From: Aliitabrizicola sp041905595
GTDB lineage: Bacteria; Pseudomonadota; Alphaproteobacteria; Rhodobacterales; Rhodobacteraceae
Assembly (NCBI GenBank): GCA_041905595.1
Contig: JAYRKT010000008.1
Location: forward strand, 70,710-134,709
DNA length: 64,000 nt
Direction: 5' to 3'
The notes beneath the pieces were generated by a model. That model was not told the DNA's origin, ran no database searches, and was given only the letters and a program-made list of their open reading frames with translations. A program made the position numbers and the translations under genes. The stretch's first letter is position 1, and each line of letters starts with the position of its first letter. Positions 38,362 to 46,869 of the stretch are shown here, piece after piece.

Positions 38362-39462
38362 TCAGCCGATCCGACCGCGCCGGCCGCCCGTCTGCGCGCG
38401 GTCGAGAAGCAATTGGTCAAGCAGCACGCAAGCCATCATCGCCTCGCCCACCGGAACGGCACGGATTCCCACGCAGGGGTCGTGCCGGCCCTTGGTCACG
38501 AGATCGACCTCGGCACCGCCGGCGGTGATCGTCTGGCGCGGCGTCAGGATCGATGAAGTCGGCTTGACCGCGAAGCGCACGACGATCGGCTGGCCAGTGG
38601 AAATGCCGCCCAGGATACCGCCGGCATGGTTCGACTGATACTCGGGCCCGTCCTCGCCCATCCGGATCTGGTCGGCATTCTCGACCCCGGTCAGCGCCGC
38701 AGCTGCCATTCCTTCGCCGATCTCCACGCCCTTCACCGCGTTGATCGACATCATCGCACTGGCCAGTTCGCTGTCGAGCTTGGCGTAAAGCGGCGCGCCA
38801 AGCCCGGGCGGCACGCCGTTGGCTACGACCTCGATCACGGCGCCAATGGAGTTGTGGGCCAGCCGCAGTTCATCGAGATAGACCGCCCAGTCGGCCGCCG
38901 CCACCGGATCGGGGCACCAGAACGGATTCTGTTCGATCTGCGCGGCATCGAACCGACTGCGTTCGATGGCGCGCGGGCCCATCTGCACCATGTAGCCGGT
39001 GATGGTCAGGTCGGGCGCCAGCTGTGCCAGCACAGCCCGCGCCACACCGCCGGCTGCGACACGCGCCGCCGTTTCGCGCGCGCTCGATCGCCCGCCGCCG
39101 CGGTAGTCCCGCAGCCCGTACTTCTGGTGATAGGTGATGTCGGCATGGCCCGGGCGGAAGCTTTGCGCGATGTCGCCGTAATCCTTCGACCGCTGGTCGG
39201 TGTTCTCGATCATCAGCTGGATCGGCGTGCCGGTGGTGACCCCTTCAAAGGTGCCCGACAGGATGCGCACCGCATCTTCCTCGCGCCGCTGCGTGGTGAA
39301 CTTCGACGTGCCGGGCTTGCGCTTGTCGAGCCAGGGCTGGATGTCGGCCTCGGTCAGGGGAACGCCGGGCGGGCAGCCATCCACCGTCGCGCCAAGCGCC
39401 GGCCCGTGGCTTTCACCCCAGGTGGTGACGCGGAAGACATGTCCGAAGGTGTTGAAGCTCAT
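38362..39462 (-). CDS. aroC: Chorismate synthase
   Basis: 366 residues. It makes chorismate from EPSP in the last common step of aromatic amino acid synthesis, using reduced FMN that is not consumed. Signature blocks: GESHGPALGATVDGCPPG, RPGHADITYHQKYGLRDYRGGGRSSARETAARVAAGGVA, and SNHAGGILGGISTGQPIVVRFAVKPTSSI. Both conserved active-site His residues (GESHG and RHDPC) are present. It stands alone on the minus strand; its start is divergent from the thiamine operon. Confidence 0.97.
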   Translation of the reverse strand: MSFNTFGHVFRVTTWGESHGPALGATVDGCPPGVPLTEADIQPWLDKRKPGTSKFTTQRREEDAVRILSGTFEGVTTGTPIQLMIENTDQRSKDYGDIAQSFRPGHADITYHQKYGLRDYRGGGRSSARETAARVAAGGVARAVLAQLAPDLTITGYMVQMGPRAIERSRFDAAQIEQNPFWCPDPVAAADWAVYLDELRLAHNSIGAVIEVVANGVPPGLGAPLYAKLDSELASAMMSINAVKGVEIGEGMAAAALTGVENADQIRMGEDGPEYQSNHAGGILGGISTGQPIVVRFAVKPTSSILTPRQTITAGGAEVDLVTKGRHDPCVGIRAVPVGEAMMACVLLDQLLLDRAQTGGRRGRIG

Positions 39463-39553
39463 GTTCTGATCCCCGTGGTCCGGGCCGGAATAGGCGAAAG
39501 CGCGGCGGAACGGAACGATTTTTCTGCGAAAAATCCGAGTCCGACGCCGACCC

Positions 39554-39581
39554 TTGCGCCTGATGGATCGCGCGTTATGTT
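39554..39581 (+). promoter_or_regulatory. Candidate promoter of the thi operon
   Basis: TTGCGC (39554-39559) and TATGTT (39576-39581) with a 16-base spacer, ending eight bases before the riboswitch. The position is right for a transcript that begins with the aptamer. Confidence 0.5.
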
Positions 39582-39589
39582 GACGCTTA

Positions 39590-39671
39590 CCTCGGGGTGT
39601 CCCTCACAGGGCTGAGACGCGCAAGCGAACCCGTTGAACCTGAACCGGCTCATACCGGCGGAGGGAAGGTG
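39590..39671 (+). ncRNA. TPP riboswitch (THI element)
   Basis: The conserved aptamer core is present in order: CTCGGGGTG, GGGCTGAGA (the pyrimidine-binding helix), ACCCGTTGAACCTGA, and the pyrophosphate-sensing part ending GCGGAGGGAAGGTG. When TPP binds, this RNA represses genes for thiamine uptake or synthesis. It lies 48 bases before thiB. Because the downstream spacer lacks a strong terminator and contains a TCCTCC that can pair with the ribosome site, control is probably at translation. Confidence 0.95.
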
Positions 39672-39679
39672 CATGGAAC

Positions 39680-39715
39680 TCCTCCTGCCCGACCTGTCCC
39701 GTCGCAACTGGAGGA
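39680..39715 (+). promoter_or_regulatory. Candidate ribosome-site sequestering stem of the riboswitch
   Basis: TCCTCC at 39680-39685 is complementary to GGAGGA at 39710-39715, the ribosome-binding site four bases before the thiB ATG. This is the expected expression platform of a proteobacterial TPP switch: TPP-bound aptamer frees TCCTCC to mask the site. The pairing is seen; the switching is inferred. Confidence 0.55.
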
Positions 39716-39719
39716 AGAT

Positions 39720-40706
39720 ATGAAAGCTTCAATTCTGGCTGCGGGGATGCTGGCCATTGCCACGATGGCGATGGCGGAAACCCCTGTCCTGACTGTGCTG
39801 ACCTATGACAGTTTCACTGCCGAATGGGGCCCCGGCCCTGCCATCGAGAAGGCCTTCGAAGCAGAATGTGGCTGTGACCTGAAATTCATCACCGCCGGCG
39901 ATGGGGCCGCCGTTCTTGCACGGCTGAAACTTGAAGGCGCCCGCTCGGATGCGGATGTGGTCCTGGGCCTGGACACCAGCCTGACCGCCGATGCCGCCGC
40001 GACAGGACTTTTCGCGCCGCATGCGCAGACGATCAAGACGGATCTGCCGGTGGCCTATGAAGATCCGGTCTTCGTGCCCTTCGACTGGGGCTGGTTCGCC
40101 TTCGTCTACGATAGGGCCAAGGTGCCCAACCCTCCGAAATCCTTCGAGGAACTGGCGGCTTCAAACCTGAAGATCGTGATCGAGGATCCGCGTTCCTCCA
40201 CCCCCGGACTTGGCCTGTTGATGTGGGTGAAGGCCGCCTATGGCGACCGCGCGCCCGAGATCTGGAAGGCGCTTGCCGACAACATCGTCACTGTCACGCC
40301 CGGTTGGTCCGAGGCCTATGGCCTGTTCCTGAACGGCGAGGCTGACATGGTGCTGAGCTATACCACTTCGCCCGCCTATCACCTGATTGCCGAGAACGAT
40401 GACAGCAAGGCGGCGGCCGCCTTTGACGAGGGCAATTACCTGCAGATCGAAGTGGCCGGAAAGCTCGCCGCCAGCAAGCACCCGGAGTTGGCCGACAAGT
40501 TCCTCGACTTCATGCTGACTGACGGTTTCCAGGGCGCCATCCCCGAGACGAACTGGATGTATCCGGCCGTGACGCCGAGAGGCGGGCTTCCCAAGGGCTT
40601 TGAAACGTTGGTGATCCCGGAGAAATCGCTGCTTCTTCCCGCGGATAAGGCCGAGGCCTTGCGCGCGGCGAGTATCGAAGAATGGCGCGCCGCGCTGGCC
40701 CAGTGA
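39720..40706 (+). CDS. thiB: Thiamine ABC transporter, periplasmic binding protein ThiB
   Basis: 328 residues. A signal peptide MKASILAAGMLAIATMAMA leads to a periplasmic solute-binding fold: TVLTYDSFTAEWGPGPAIEKAFEAECGCDL, VVLGLDTSL, PFDWGWFAFVYD and TSPAYHLIAE, text typical of ThiB. It captures thiamine, its phosphates, or both for the ThiP/ThiQ transporter. It is the first gene behind the TPP riboswitch and overlaps thiP by four bases (GTGA). Confidence 0.95.
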   Translation: MKASILAAGMLAIATMAMAETPVLTVLTYDSFTAEWGPGPAIEKAFEAECGCDLKFITAGDGAAVLARLKLEGARSDADVVLGLDTSLTADAAATGLFAPHAQTIKTDLPVAYEDPVFVPFDWGWFAFVYDRAKVPNPPKSFEELAASNLKIVIEDPRSSTPGLGLLMWVKAAYGDRAPEIWKALADNIVTVTPGWSEAYGLFLNGEADMVLSYTTSPAYHLIAENDDSKAAAAFDEGNYLQIEVAGKLAASKHPELADKFLDFMLTDGFQGAIPETNWMYPAVTPRGGLPKGFETLVIPEKSLLLPADKAEALRAASIEEWRAALAQ

Positions 40707-42235
40707 CACGCGCGGGCCGGGCTGTCGCGCTGGTTATCGCAGCGCTGACACTCGGCACGCTTCTGGCGGTCCTGCTGCGGGCAGAGACCGCCAGCTTCGG
40801 TCCAGCCGACTGGTCGGCGCTTCGGTTTACCGTTTTGGCGGCGCTGGCGGCGGCGGGGCTGTCAGTCGGGCTGGCGATTCCCTGTGCACGCGCATTGGCA
40901 CGGCGGAGCTTCCCGGGGCGGGGGGCGATCGTTTCGTTGATGGGTGCGCCGTTTCTTCTGCCGGTCGTCGTGGCAGTTCTCGGAATACTGGCCGTGTTCG
41001 GTCGGTCCGGATTGGTCAATCGGATTCTTGATGCCGTGGGTCTGCCTGCGGTGTCGATCTATGGTCCTCACGGTGTGATCCTTGGCCTCGTCTTCTTCAA
41101 TTTCCCGCTCGCGGTGCGCATGATCCTGTCCGGCTGGCAGGCAGTCCCCGCCGAGCGGCTGCGGCTGGCTGCGGCGCTCGGCTTTGGCCCCGGCGCCATC
41201 TTCCGTCACCTGGAACTGCCGATGCTGCGTCAGACCCTGCCTGGCGCCTTTGTCGCAATCTTCCTCGTCTGCCTGACCAGCTTTGCCATCCCGCTGACCC
41301 TCGGCGGTGGGCCGCGGGCCACGACGCTGGAGCTTGGCATCTATCAGGCGCTGCGCTTCGACTACGATCTGGGCCGTGCCGCGCTTCTGGCGGCCGTGCA
41401 ATTCGCGGTCTGCGCGATCGCCGTGGGCCTTGCCGCGCGTCTGGCCGTGCCAGCGCGGTTTGGTGCTGGACTGGACCGCGCGGTCGAGCGTTGGGATGCC
41501 CGGGGGTGGGTCTTGCGCCTGCAGGATGGCGCCGTTCTCGTCTTTGGCTGCGGCTTCCTGATGCTGCCACTGGGGATGATATTGATCCGTGGACTCGACG
41601 GCCTGTCCGACATGCCTGCCATTGTCTGGCCGGCTGCGCTGCGGTCGGTTCTGGTTGCCCTGGTCTCGACGGCGCTCTGTATGGCGGCGACCCTTTGCCT
41701 GTGCACGGCCATCTCTGCTGGCCCGGCTGCGCGCTGGATCGAGACTGCCGGAATGCTGCCGCTCGCCGCCTCGTCGCTAGTGCTCGGGACGGGCCTTTTC
41801 ATTCTGGTCCATCCCTTTGCCGCGCCCGAGCGACTGGCGCTGCCGGTCACGGCGCTGGTCAACGCCGCCATGGCCCTTCCCTACGCCCTGCGCTTGATCT
41901 TGCCCGCGCATCGCGAGGTCGAAGCGGCGTATGGTCAACTGGCCGATTCGCTCGGGCTGGCCGGCTTGTCACGACTGCGGTGGCTGATTCTGCCGCGGCT
42001 GCGTCCTGTGATCGGATTTGCATCCGGGGTTGCGGCCGCGCTTTCCATGGGCGACCTGGGCGTGATCGCGCTGTTCGCCAACGAAGGGCAGGCGACCTTG
42101 CCTCTTGTCGTCCAACAGTTGATGGGGGCCTACCGGATGCAGGCGGCGGCCGGCGCCTCGCTGATGCTGGTTGGACTGAGTTTCGCGTTGTTCTGGATCT
42201 GCGATCAGGGAGGGCGGCGCCATGCTGCGGCTTGA
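40703..42235 (+). CDS. thiP: Thiamine ABC transporter, permease ThiP
   Basis: 510 residues with about 12 membrane segments, made of two tandem permease halves. Each half has the EAA loop that contacts the ATPase: AAALGFGPGAIFRHLELPMLRQTLPGAF in the first and ADSLGLAGLSRLRWLILPRLRPVIGFA in the second. I take GTG at 40703, which overlaps the thiB stop; an ATG at 40682 would lie inside thiB and adds seven residues. The end overlaps the thiQ start by 14 bases. No disruption is seen. Confidence 0.92.
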   Translation: MTRAGRAVALVIAALTLGTLLAVLLRAETASFGPADWSALRFTVLAALAAAGLSVGLAIPCARALARRSFPGRGAIVSLMGAPFLLPVVVAVLGILAVFGRSGLVNRILDAVGLPAVSIYGPHGVILGLVFFNFPLAVRMILSGWQAVPAERLRLAAALGFGPGAIFRHLELPMLRQTLPGAFVAIFLVCLTSFAIPLTLGGGPRATTLELGIYQALRFDYDLGRAALLAAVQFAVCAIAVGLAARLAVPARFGAGLDRAVERWDARGWVLRLQDGAVLVFGCGFLMLPLGMILIRGLDGLSDMPAIVWPAALRSVLVALVSTALCMAATLCLCTAISAGPAARWIETAGMLPLAASSLVLGTGLFILVHPFAAPERLALPVTALVNAAMALPYALRLILPAHREVEAAYGQLADSLGLAGLSRLRWLILPRLRPVIGFASGVAAALSMGDLGVIALFANEGQATLPLVVQQLMGAYRMQAAAGASLMLVGLSFALFWICDQGGRRHAAA

Positions 42236-42919
42236 CGGGCTGGAGATCCGGCAGGGCGACTTCCGCCTGAGCGCCGATTGGCAGGTTGCGGCGGGCGAAC
42301 GTGTCGCGGTGATCGGGCCGTCGGGTGCCGGGAAATCGACCCTGCTGATGGCGATCGCTGGCTTCATTGCCCCTGACCGGGGCGACATTCTGTGGCAGGG
42401 TCGAAGCCTGCGGCAGGTGGCGCCGGGAGACCGCCCGGTCAGCATGCTGTTCCAGGATCAGAACCTTTTTCCGCATCTGACCATTGCGCAGAACCTTGGC
42501 CTTGGCCTCTCGCCCGCCTTGCGGCTTGTCCCAGCCGACCGGGCGAGGATCGAGGAGCGTTGGACCGAGTCGGACTGGGCGGCCTTGGCGGGCGGCCTCC
42601 AGCAGAGCTTTCGGGTGGGCAGCAGGGGCGGGCCGCCCTGGCACGGGCGCTGCTGCGAGCGCGTCCGATCCTGCTTCTGGACGAGCCCTTCGCGGCGCTA
42701 GGGCCCGCGCTGAAGGCTGATATGCTGGGGCTCGTCTCCGAACTCGCCGACGAGACGGGCGCACTGGTGCTGATGGTTACGCACGATCCGGCCGATGCGA
42801 TCGCCTTTGCTCCGCACACGGTCGTCGTTTCCGACGGCGTCGCCTTTCCTCCGGTCGACACGGGTGAGCTGATGCGCAACCCACCGCCGGCGCTGGCCGA
42901 ATACCTCGGTCGCTCCTGA
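42222..42919 (+). pseudogene. thiQ: Thiamine ABC transporter ATPase ThiQ, frameshifted
   Basis: The reading frame is broken once. From the ATG at 42222 the protein carries Walker A GPSGAGKST (32-40), the Q-loop MLFQDQNLFPHLT, and runs correctly to DRARIEE near residue 112. The natural continuation ALDRVGLGGLGGRPPAELSGGQQGRAALARALLR, with signature and Walker B ILLLDEPFAAL and the switch His in VTHDP, is in the minus-one frame up to a stop at 42917-42919. One G missing near 42557 (GAGGAGCG where GAGGAGGCG would restore the frame) explains it fully. Without it the product is a 159-residue stub lacking Walker B. It may be a sequencing error, a true loss, or, less likely, a programmed slip. Confidence 0.85.
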
Positions 42920-42934
42920 GCCTGAAAATGGAAA

Positions 42935-42954
42935 GGCCCCGCCAGGGCGGGGCC
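42935..42954 (-). terminator. Terminator after petC
   Basis: GGCCCCGC and GCGGGGCC pair around a CAGG loop between thiQ and the convergent petC. On the minus strand the stem is followed by TTTCCATTTT, so it mainly ends the petABC transcript, and may stop the thi operon too. Confidence 0.75.
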
Positions 42955-42978
42955 GATCTCTGTCTCGATGCGCCAGGC

Positions 42979-43773
42979 TCAGGCGTGCTTCTTCTTGCCC
43001 TTGATGCCCGCCCACAGGCGCTTGTTGGTGAGGTAGAGCAGAACCGACAGCACGCCCAAGAAGATCACGGCGACGAAGCCCGCTTGCTTGCGCGCCATCA
43101 TGTGCGGTTCGGCGGCCCACATCAGGAACGCGGAGACGTCCTCCGCCATGTGCTTGACGTCGTTCGGGCTGCCATCGGCGAACTCGACCTGACCGTCAGA
43201 CAGGGGCGGGGGCATGGCGATCCAACCGGTCGAGAAGGCATGGTTCTCGTAGAAGGTATTGCCAGCTTCCTCTTTCGTCTCGCCGGTAAAGCCGGTGAGG
43301 ATCGAATAGATATGCTCCGGCCCGCCGATTCCGTTGAACAGCTGGCTCAGGCCAAGTCCGTAAGGTCCGTGGAAACCGGCCCTGGCCTTTGCCATCAGGC
43401 TGAGGTCAGGGGCGTTCGGCATCGACGAGCTTGGGAACGTGTCGTTCGGGGTCCGGGCCCGCGTGTCGTCGAGCGCCGGATCGAAGATGTCGAACTGCCC
43501 GGCATAAGCGCGCACCTGATCCATCGGCAGCTGGGGGCCACCTTCGTCGGCCAGGCTGCGGATCGGCACAAACTTCATGCCGTGGCAGGCCGAGCAGACC
43601 TCGGTATAGACCTGAAGCCCACGCTGGAGCTGGTGGCGGTCGAAGGTCCCGAAGGGGCCTTCGAAGCTGAACGAAACGTCGGTGGTCGTCGGCTCGAAGC
43701 CTTCGTTGGCGAGGGCAGCCGTACCCGTAAGGGCCAAAGCCGCCACCGCGCCGAGTGTGATTTTCCTGAGCAT
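42979..43773 (-). CDS. petC: Cytochrome c1 of the bc1 complex
   Basis: 264 residues. A signal peptide MLRKITLGAVAALALTGTAALA directs the heme domain to the periplasm. Heme c is attached through CSACHG (about residue 57); the sixth ligand Met is in GWIAMPPPL. A C-terminal anchor (AGFVAVIFLGVLSVLLYLTNKRLW) holds it in the membrane, ending in a lysine-rich tail. It passes electrons from the Rieske protein to soluble cytochrome c. It is the third gene of petABC, 17 bases after petB. Confidence 0.97.
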   Translation of the reverse strand: MLRKITLGAVAALALTGTAALANEGFEPTTTDVSFSFEGPFGTFDRHQLQRGLQVYTEVCSACHGMKFVPIRSLADEGGPQLPMDQVRAYAGQFDIFDPALDDTRARTPNDTFPSSSMPNAPDLSLMAKARAGFHGPYGLGLSQLFNGIGGPEHIYSILTGFTGETKEEAGNTFYENHAFSTGWIAMPPPLSDGQVEFADGSPNDVKHMAEDVSAFLMWAAEPHMMARKQAGFVAVIFLGVLSVLLYLTNKRLWAGIKGKKKHA

Positions 43774-43790
43774 CTTGGTCAGTTCCTTTC

Positions 43791-45104
43791 TCACTCGGCC
43801 GGCGTGCCGTAGTGGGCTTTGAAGTCGTCTTCGATGGTCGCGGGCAGCGGCGCCGGCTTTTCGATCACGCCGAGCAGCGGCAGGAGGACCAGGAAGTAGG
43901 CGAACCAGTAGGTTGCGGCGATCAGCGACACCCAGGAGGTGAAGTTCGTCGGAACCTGACCGCCGACCCACATCAGGACGACGAAGTCGATGGCCAGCAG
44001 CCAGAACCACCATTTGAACATCGGACGGAACTTGCCCGAGCGGATCGAAGAAGTGTCGAGCCACGGGGCCAGCGCCATTACCGCAATCGCGCCGAACATC
44101 GCCAGCACGCCGAAGAACTTGGCGTCGACGATGCCGAAGGTCACCCAGTTGACCAGCATCACCACCCAGACGTCGTTGGTGAAGGCCCGCAGGATCGCGT
44201 AGAACGGCAGGAAGTACCATTCGGGCACGATATGCGCAGGCGTCGCGAGCGGGTTCGCCTCGATGTAGTTGTCGGGGTGACCCAGGTAATTCGGCATGAA
44301 GCCGACGATCGCGAAGAAAATCGCCAGGATCACGGCCAGCGCGAACAGGTCCTTGATGACGTAGTAGGGCCAGAAAGGAACCGTGTCCTTCTCGGCTTCC
44401 TGTTTCGAGGTGCGGCGGACTTCCACGCCGGTCGGGTTGTTGTTCCCGGTCGTGTGGAAGGCCCAGATATGCACCGCAACCAGCGCGGCAATCACGAAGG
44501 GCAGCAGGTAGTGGAGCGAGAAGAAGCGGTTCAGCGTGGCGTTGTCGACCGCCGGGCCGCCCAGCAGCCAGGTCTGGATCGGCTCGCCGATGCCGGGGAT
44601 CGCGCCGAAGAGCCCGGTGATAACCGTGGCGCCCCAGAACGACATCTGACCCCAGGGAAGGACGTAGCCCATGAATGCGGTGCCCATCATCGCCAGGTAG
44701 ATCAGCATGCCGATGATCCAGGTGATCTCGCGTGGGGCCTTGTAGCTGCCGTAGTAGAGACCACGGAAGATGTGCAGGTAGACCGCGAAGAAGAACAGCG
44801 AGGCGCCGTTCGCGTGAACGTAGCGGATCATATGGCCGCCGTTCACGTCACGCATGATGTGCTCCACCGAGGCGAAGGCCAGCGTGACATGCGGCGTATA
44901 GTGCATGGCAAGGACGATGCCGGTGACGATCTGGATAACAAGGCAGAAGGTCAGGACGATGCCCCAGATCCACATCCAGTTGAGGTTCTTCGGCGTCGGG
45001 ATCATCAGCGTGTCATAGAGGAGACCGATGATCGGAAGACGACGGTTCAGCCACTTCTCGGGGCCTGTCTTGGGTTCGTAATGGTCGTGCGGAATTCCGG
45101 CCAT
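43791..45104 (-). CDS. petB: Cytochrome b of the bc1 complex
   Basis: 437 residues with eight membrane helices. The four heme-ligand histidines lie in pairs 14 apart: IRYVHANGASLFFFAVYLHIFRG and SLHYLLPFVIAALVAVHIWAFH. The Qo-site PEWY motif is in HIVPEWYFLPFYAILRA. The protein oxidises ubiquinol at Qo and reduces quinone at Qi. It starts at the ATG at 45102-45104, ten bases after petA, so the genes are co-transcribed. The target of antimycin- and stigmatellin-type inhibitors; no unusual residue stands out. Confidence 0.98.
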   Translation of the reverse strand: MAGIPHDHYEPKTGPEKWLNRRLPIIGLLYDTLMIPTPKNLNWMWIWGIVLTFCLVIQIVTGIVLAMHYTPHVTLAFASVEHIMRDVNGGHMIRYVHANGASLFFFAVYLHIFRGLYYGSYKAPREITWIIGMLIYLAMMGTAFMGYVLPWGQMSFWGATVITGLFGAIPGIGEPIQTWLLGGPAVDNATLNRFFSLHYLLPFVIAALVAVHIWAFHTTGNNNPTGVEVRRTSKQEAEKDTVPFWPYYVIKDLFALAVILAIFFAIVGFMPNYLGHPDNYIEANPLATPAHIVPEWYFLPFYAILRAFTNDVWVVMLVNWVTFGIVDAKFFGVLAMFGAIAVMALAPWLDTSSIRSGKFRPMFKWWFWLLAIDFVVLMWVGGQVPTNFTSWVSLIAATYWFAYFLVLLPLLGVIEKPAPLPATIEDDFKAHYGTPAE

Positions 45105-45114
45105 GATGCGGTCC

Positions 45115-45675
45115 TTACCCGAGCTTGATCGTGGTGGCGTCAGTGAAGGCGGCGACCGGCACAGGCAGGTTGCGCGGCGCCGGGCCTTTGCGGATGCGGC
45201 CGGCCATGTCGTAGTGCGAACCATGGCAGGGGCAGAACCAGCCGCCGAAATCGCCGGCATTGCCAAGCGGCACGCAGCCGAGGTGGGTGCAGACGCCCAT
45301 CATCACCAGCCATTCGCCGGCTTCGTCCAGCGTGCGGTTCTGGTCGGTCGCTTCGGAAGTCGGTGGAAGGTTCGCGTTCTCGGCATTGGTGTCGACAAGG
45401 TCGGCCAGGGGCACGGCGCGGCCCGCAGTGATCTCGTCAGGGCCACGGCGACGGATGAAAACCGGCTTGCCGCGCCATTTCACGGTCAGCTGGGTGCCGA
45501 CCTCGACCGCGCTCACGTCGACGAAGATCGACGACAGGCCGCGCACATCGGCCGACGGGTTCATCTGGTTGATCAGGGGCCAGACAGCTGCGCCGGTTGC
45601 CACAGCCCCGGCCCCGGCCGTGGCATAATACAGGAAATCCCTGCGGGTGCCTGCGTTGTCTTCTGCGTGGGACAC
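45115..45675 (-). CDS. petA: Rieske iron-sulfur protein of the bc1 complex
   Basis: 186 residues. The start is GTG at 45673-45675, supported by GGAG eight bases upstream. The N-terminus TRRDFLYYATAGAGAVATGAAVW is an uncleaved twin-arginine-type anchor; the 2Fe-2S cluster is held by CTHLGC and CPCHGSHYD, each with a conserved His, plus the two disulfide cysteines in the same boxes. It shuttles electrons from ubiquinol to cytochrome c1. It is the first gene of petABC. The 245-base leader region before it must carry the promoter and is a plausible PetR target. Confidence 0.96.
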   Translation of the reverse strand: MSHAEDNAGTRRDFLYYATAGAGAVATGAAVWPLINQMNPSADVRGLSSIFVDVSAVEVGTQLTVKWRGKPVFIRRRGPDEITAGRAVPLADLVDTNAENANLPPTSEATDQNRTLDEAGEWLVMMGVCTHLGCVPLGNAGDFGGWFCPCHGSHYDMAGRIRKGPAPRNLPVPVAAFTDATTIKLG

Positions 45676-45920
45676 GAGAACATCTCCAATTCCGGGCCGA
45701 AGGATTGGCCCATGCGCCGTTTGGGCGGCGGTTTCCCGCTGCCTTGTGGCGGATTTTCTAGAAGGTCGAGACGCGATCGTCCAGCGCACATTGCTGCGCA
45801 GATCGCCGCATGTCCGTGATTTTCGACGCTGTTCGGGGTTCATGGCCGGATTGCCACAGATCGCACCGGCTCCCCGCCCGGTTCAGGCCGAAGGCAGCGC
45901 GGGGCCGGCTTCGAGGCAGG

Positions 45921-46532
45921 TCAGGCAGCCGGGGGGCGCGTCGCCTGCATTGATGGCCGGGTCGAGAATCCCGCCTCCCAGGTGGCAAGCGCGGGCCGCC
46001 CCGCGCGCCAGTTCCGGTCGCCATGACGGAAGTCGAGATAGCCAAGCGCGCAACCCACCGCGATCTGCCCGATGTCGAGCGGCCCGTTCAGATGGGCGAT
46101 CCACCGCGTTTCAAGTGCGTCCAGCGCCCGGGCGATCTTGGACCATTGCCCCTCCACCCAAGCGGGAAAGCGAATGTCCTCAGGGCGCACCCGGATCTCG
46201 TAGACCATGAGCACAGCGGCATCGAGAATGCCGTCCGCCGTCGCCTCGACCGTCAGCGTATCCCACAGGGCCGGTGCGGCGGGGTAGAGCCGCCCGCCGG
46301 ATTGGGCATCCAGATAGCGACAGATCACCCGGCTGTCGTAAAGCGATGGGCCGTCGTCGCGTTCGAGGGCCGGGATCTTTCCCAGGGGATTGCGGTCGAT
46401 CGGCATGGTCCCCGAATCGACGGGCGTGCCGGCAGCGGGAACAAGTTCGACGTTGCCGCGCTGGCCGGTTTCATGCAGCACGACCATGACCTTGCGGACA
46501 TAGGGCGAGGTGGGGGAATGAAAAAGCCGCAT
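45921..46532 (-). CDS. Glutathione S-transferase family protein
   Basis: 203 residues. MRLFHSPTSPYVRKVMVVLHETG is the thioredoxin-like start with the SPYVRK loop usual in bacterial GSTs; NPLGKIPALERDDGPSLYDSRVICRYLD holds the cis-Pro and the glutathione-binding Asp-Ser. The C-terminal half is helical with GPLDIGQIAVGCALGYLDFR. It lies three bases after a small hypothetical gene on the same strand, so the two are probably one transcript. The substrate is unknown. Confidence 0.9.
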   Translation of the reverse strand: MRLFHSPTSPYVRKVMVVLHETGQRGNVELVPAAGTPVDSGTMPIDRNPLGKIPALERDDGPSLYDSRVICRYLDAQSGGRLYPAAPALWDTLTVEATADGILDAAVLMVYEIRVRPEDIRFPAWVEGQWSKIARALDALETRWIAHLNGPLDIGQIAVGCALGYLDFRHGDRNWRAGRPALATWEAGFSTRPSMQATRPPAA

Positions 46533-46535
46533 CGC

Positions 46536-46808
46536 CTACACCCGCCTAATCCGCAGGCGGGCGAGGGCCGCTGCATCGATCTCAAATCCATTCTCGCCCC
46601 AACGCACCGTGCGGCGGAAACGGGCCGCCGCATTGGTCTGGTCGCGGCCCGACGCCTGATGGATGGCAAGCCCCTCGTCGGTTTCGTCCAGGGCATCTTC
46701 GGCGCGCTGGTCGACGCGGCCGGGCCGGATCGCGCGACGGGCAGTCCACAGCGCTGCAGTGGCAAGGCCCGCGCCAATTGCAAGGCGGGCGATGGGGGCA
46801 AGTGGCAT
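46536..46808 (-). CDS. Small hypothetical protein upstream of a GST gene
   Basis: 90 residues. A hydrophobic N-terminus (IARLAIGAGLATAALWTARRAI) suggests one membrane segment with an acidic then mixed cytoplasmic or periplasmic tail containing DEGLAIHQASGRDQTNAAARFRRTVRWG. GGAGGG lies three bases short of ideal before the ATG at 46806-46808, which is good support. No family is recognised. The three-base gap to the GST gene implies co-expression. Confidence 0.65.
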   Translation of the reverse strand: MPLAPIARLAIGAGLATAALWTARRAIRPGRVDQRAEDALDETDEGLAIHQASGRDQTNAAARFRRTVRWGENGFEIDAAALARLRIRRV

Positions 46809-46869
46809 GTCTGTCCCTCCGGATGGATTGGAGGGGATGCTAGGTTGCGCCTTGTGCGCTGTCCATGCC

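Noticed and set aside
42222..42701. The first thiQ frame as a complete short ATPase
   Set aside because: It lacks signature motif, Walker B and switch His, which are all present in the next frame, so it is a truncated product, not a separate gene.
43812..45128. A 438-codon plus-strand frame opposite petB
   Set aside because: It is dominated by His, Asp, Arg and Gln, typical of the complement of membrane-protein codons, and petB is unambiguous.
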